Below, in pieces: positions 5,250 through 5,733 of a stretch of 5,733 nucleotides of DNA; the first letter of the stretch is position 1, and the number at the start of each line of letters is the position of its first letter. The notes under the pieces were generated by a model that worked only from the letters and a program-made list of their open reading frames with translations, was not told the origin of the DNA and ran no database searches. The DNA is from Acidobacteriota bacterium (lineage in GTDB: Bacteria > Acidobacteriota > Thermoanaerobaculia > UBA5066). The DNA is taken from the NCBI GenBank assembly GCA_016789625.1, contig JAEUQS010000137.1:1-5733 (forward strand), read 5' to 3'. Both the position numbers and the translations under genes were made by a program.

Positions 5250-5733
5250 ATGGAACAGCCCGCTCCGTTCCCCTTCATCCGCGTCCTCCTGGCCGAGGAC
5301 CACCCGCTGAACCAGCAGGTCTTGCGGGCGATGCTCGTGAAGCTCGGGTGCGCCGTCGACGTCGTCTCGAACGGGATCGACGCGGTGAAGGCCGTGGCCT
5401 CGGGTCCGCGCTACGACCTCGTCCTCATGGACGTCCACATGCCCGGGCTGGACGGCATCGAGGCGACCCGCAGGATCCGCGCGCTGCCGGGCCCGGCGCC
5501 CCGCATCGTCGCGCTCACGGCCGACGCAACGACCGAAGGCCGGCAGATCTGCGTCGACGCGGGCATGACGGACTTTCTCGGCAAGCCGGTCGCCTTCGAC
5601 GCGCTGCGCGCGGTGATCGGACGGGAGCGGGGCGGGGCCGGCGATTCCGTCGCGCCGCAGTCAGCCGAAGGCGGCGAGGCCCCCGTGCTCGACCGGACGC
5701 TCGTCGAGAGGCTCTACTCCCTCTCCGGGGAAC
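5250..5733 (+). CDS. Response-regulator receiver protein, possibly receiver-HPt (3' partial)
   Basis: The frame from ATG 5250 stays open to the window edge (161 codons). Residues 10 to about 125 are a complete receiver domain: acidic pair Glu16-Asp17 in VLLAEDHPLNQQVL, phospho-acceptor Asp61 in VLMDVHMPGLDG, switch Thr90 in IVALTADA and Lys112 in FLGKPV. Such a domain takes phosphate from a histidine kinase. The LAEDHPLNQQV..MLVKLG style is that of receivers found in hybrid kinases and receiver-HPt proteins rather than OmpR- or NarL-type regulators. After a Gly/Ala/Pro-rich linker (about 126-145) the last residues, PVLDRTLVERLYSLSGE, resemble the start of an HPt domain, but this is cut off. 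No DNA-binding domain is visible. The ATG has only a weak upstream match (GGA, 5244-5246), so a leaderless or low-level start is possible. It diverges from glgC. Confidence 0.88.
   Translation, partial: MEQPAPFPFIRVLLAEDHPLNQQVLRAMLVKLGCAVDVVSNGIDAVKAVASGPRYDLVLMDVHMPGLDGIEATRRIRALPGPAPRIVALTADATTEGRQICVDAGMTDFLGKPVAFDALRAVIGRERGGAGDSVAPQSAEGGEAPVLDRTLVERLYSLSGE

Noticed and set aside
1..5733. tRNA, rRNA, CRISPR array or insertion sequence
   Set aside because: No cloverleaf with a CCA-type acceptor, no regularly spaced repeats, no transposase-like frame and no terminal inverted repeats were found on reading both strands.

Overview
The window is strongly GC-rich with GC-dominated third codon positions, Shine-Dalgarno (SD) starts and genes for a cell with an outer membrane: a beta-barrel outer-membrane protein, Sec-type signal peptides and a CnrX/Spy-like periplasmic protein. 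The style (short coupled genes, an ECF sigma factor next to an exported protein family, a cyanobacterial-type GlgC) suggests an Acidobacteriota-like or other deep-branching Gram-negative bacterium. That assignment is inference from gene content only.

Layout, left to right. The 3' end of a helical, TPR-like gene (+, 1-315) is followed by a 380-nt stretch without a convincing gene but rich in hairpins (316-695). This leads into a small secreted protein of unknown function (+, 696-986). A strong symmetric hairpin (1001-1029) sits between that gene and a long minus-strand gene set that converges on it. Read in transcription order, the minus-strand set is glgC (5175-3874), an ECF-type sigma factor (3826-3191), a single-pass membrane protein that is probably its anti-sigma factor (3194-2826), a membrane-anchored periplasmic protein of the CnrX/Spy/ZraP type (2829-2413) and an outer-membrane beta-barrel protein (2369-1050). 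Diverging from glgC, a response-regulator receiver protein (+, 5250 onward) runs off the right edge.

The sigma, anti-sigma and periplasmic genes are joined by two 4-nt ATGA overlaps. They form what looks like a three-part trans-envelope signalling unit with the same parts list as CnrH-CnrY-CnrX of Cupriavidus. The periplasmic partner here has no histidine at all, so the metal ligands known from CnrX are not conserved and the signal is probably different. The outer-membrane protein follows after 43 nt, with its SD in a small hairpin. It is a natural candidate for the output of the unit, or for a protein whose folding is monitored. Only 47 nt separate glgC from the sigma gene and no terminator is visible between them, so glycogen synthesis and this envelope-response unit may share a transcript.
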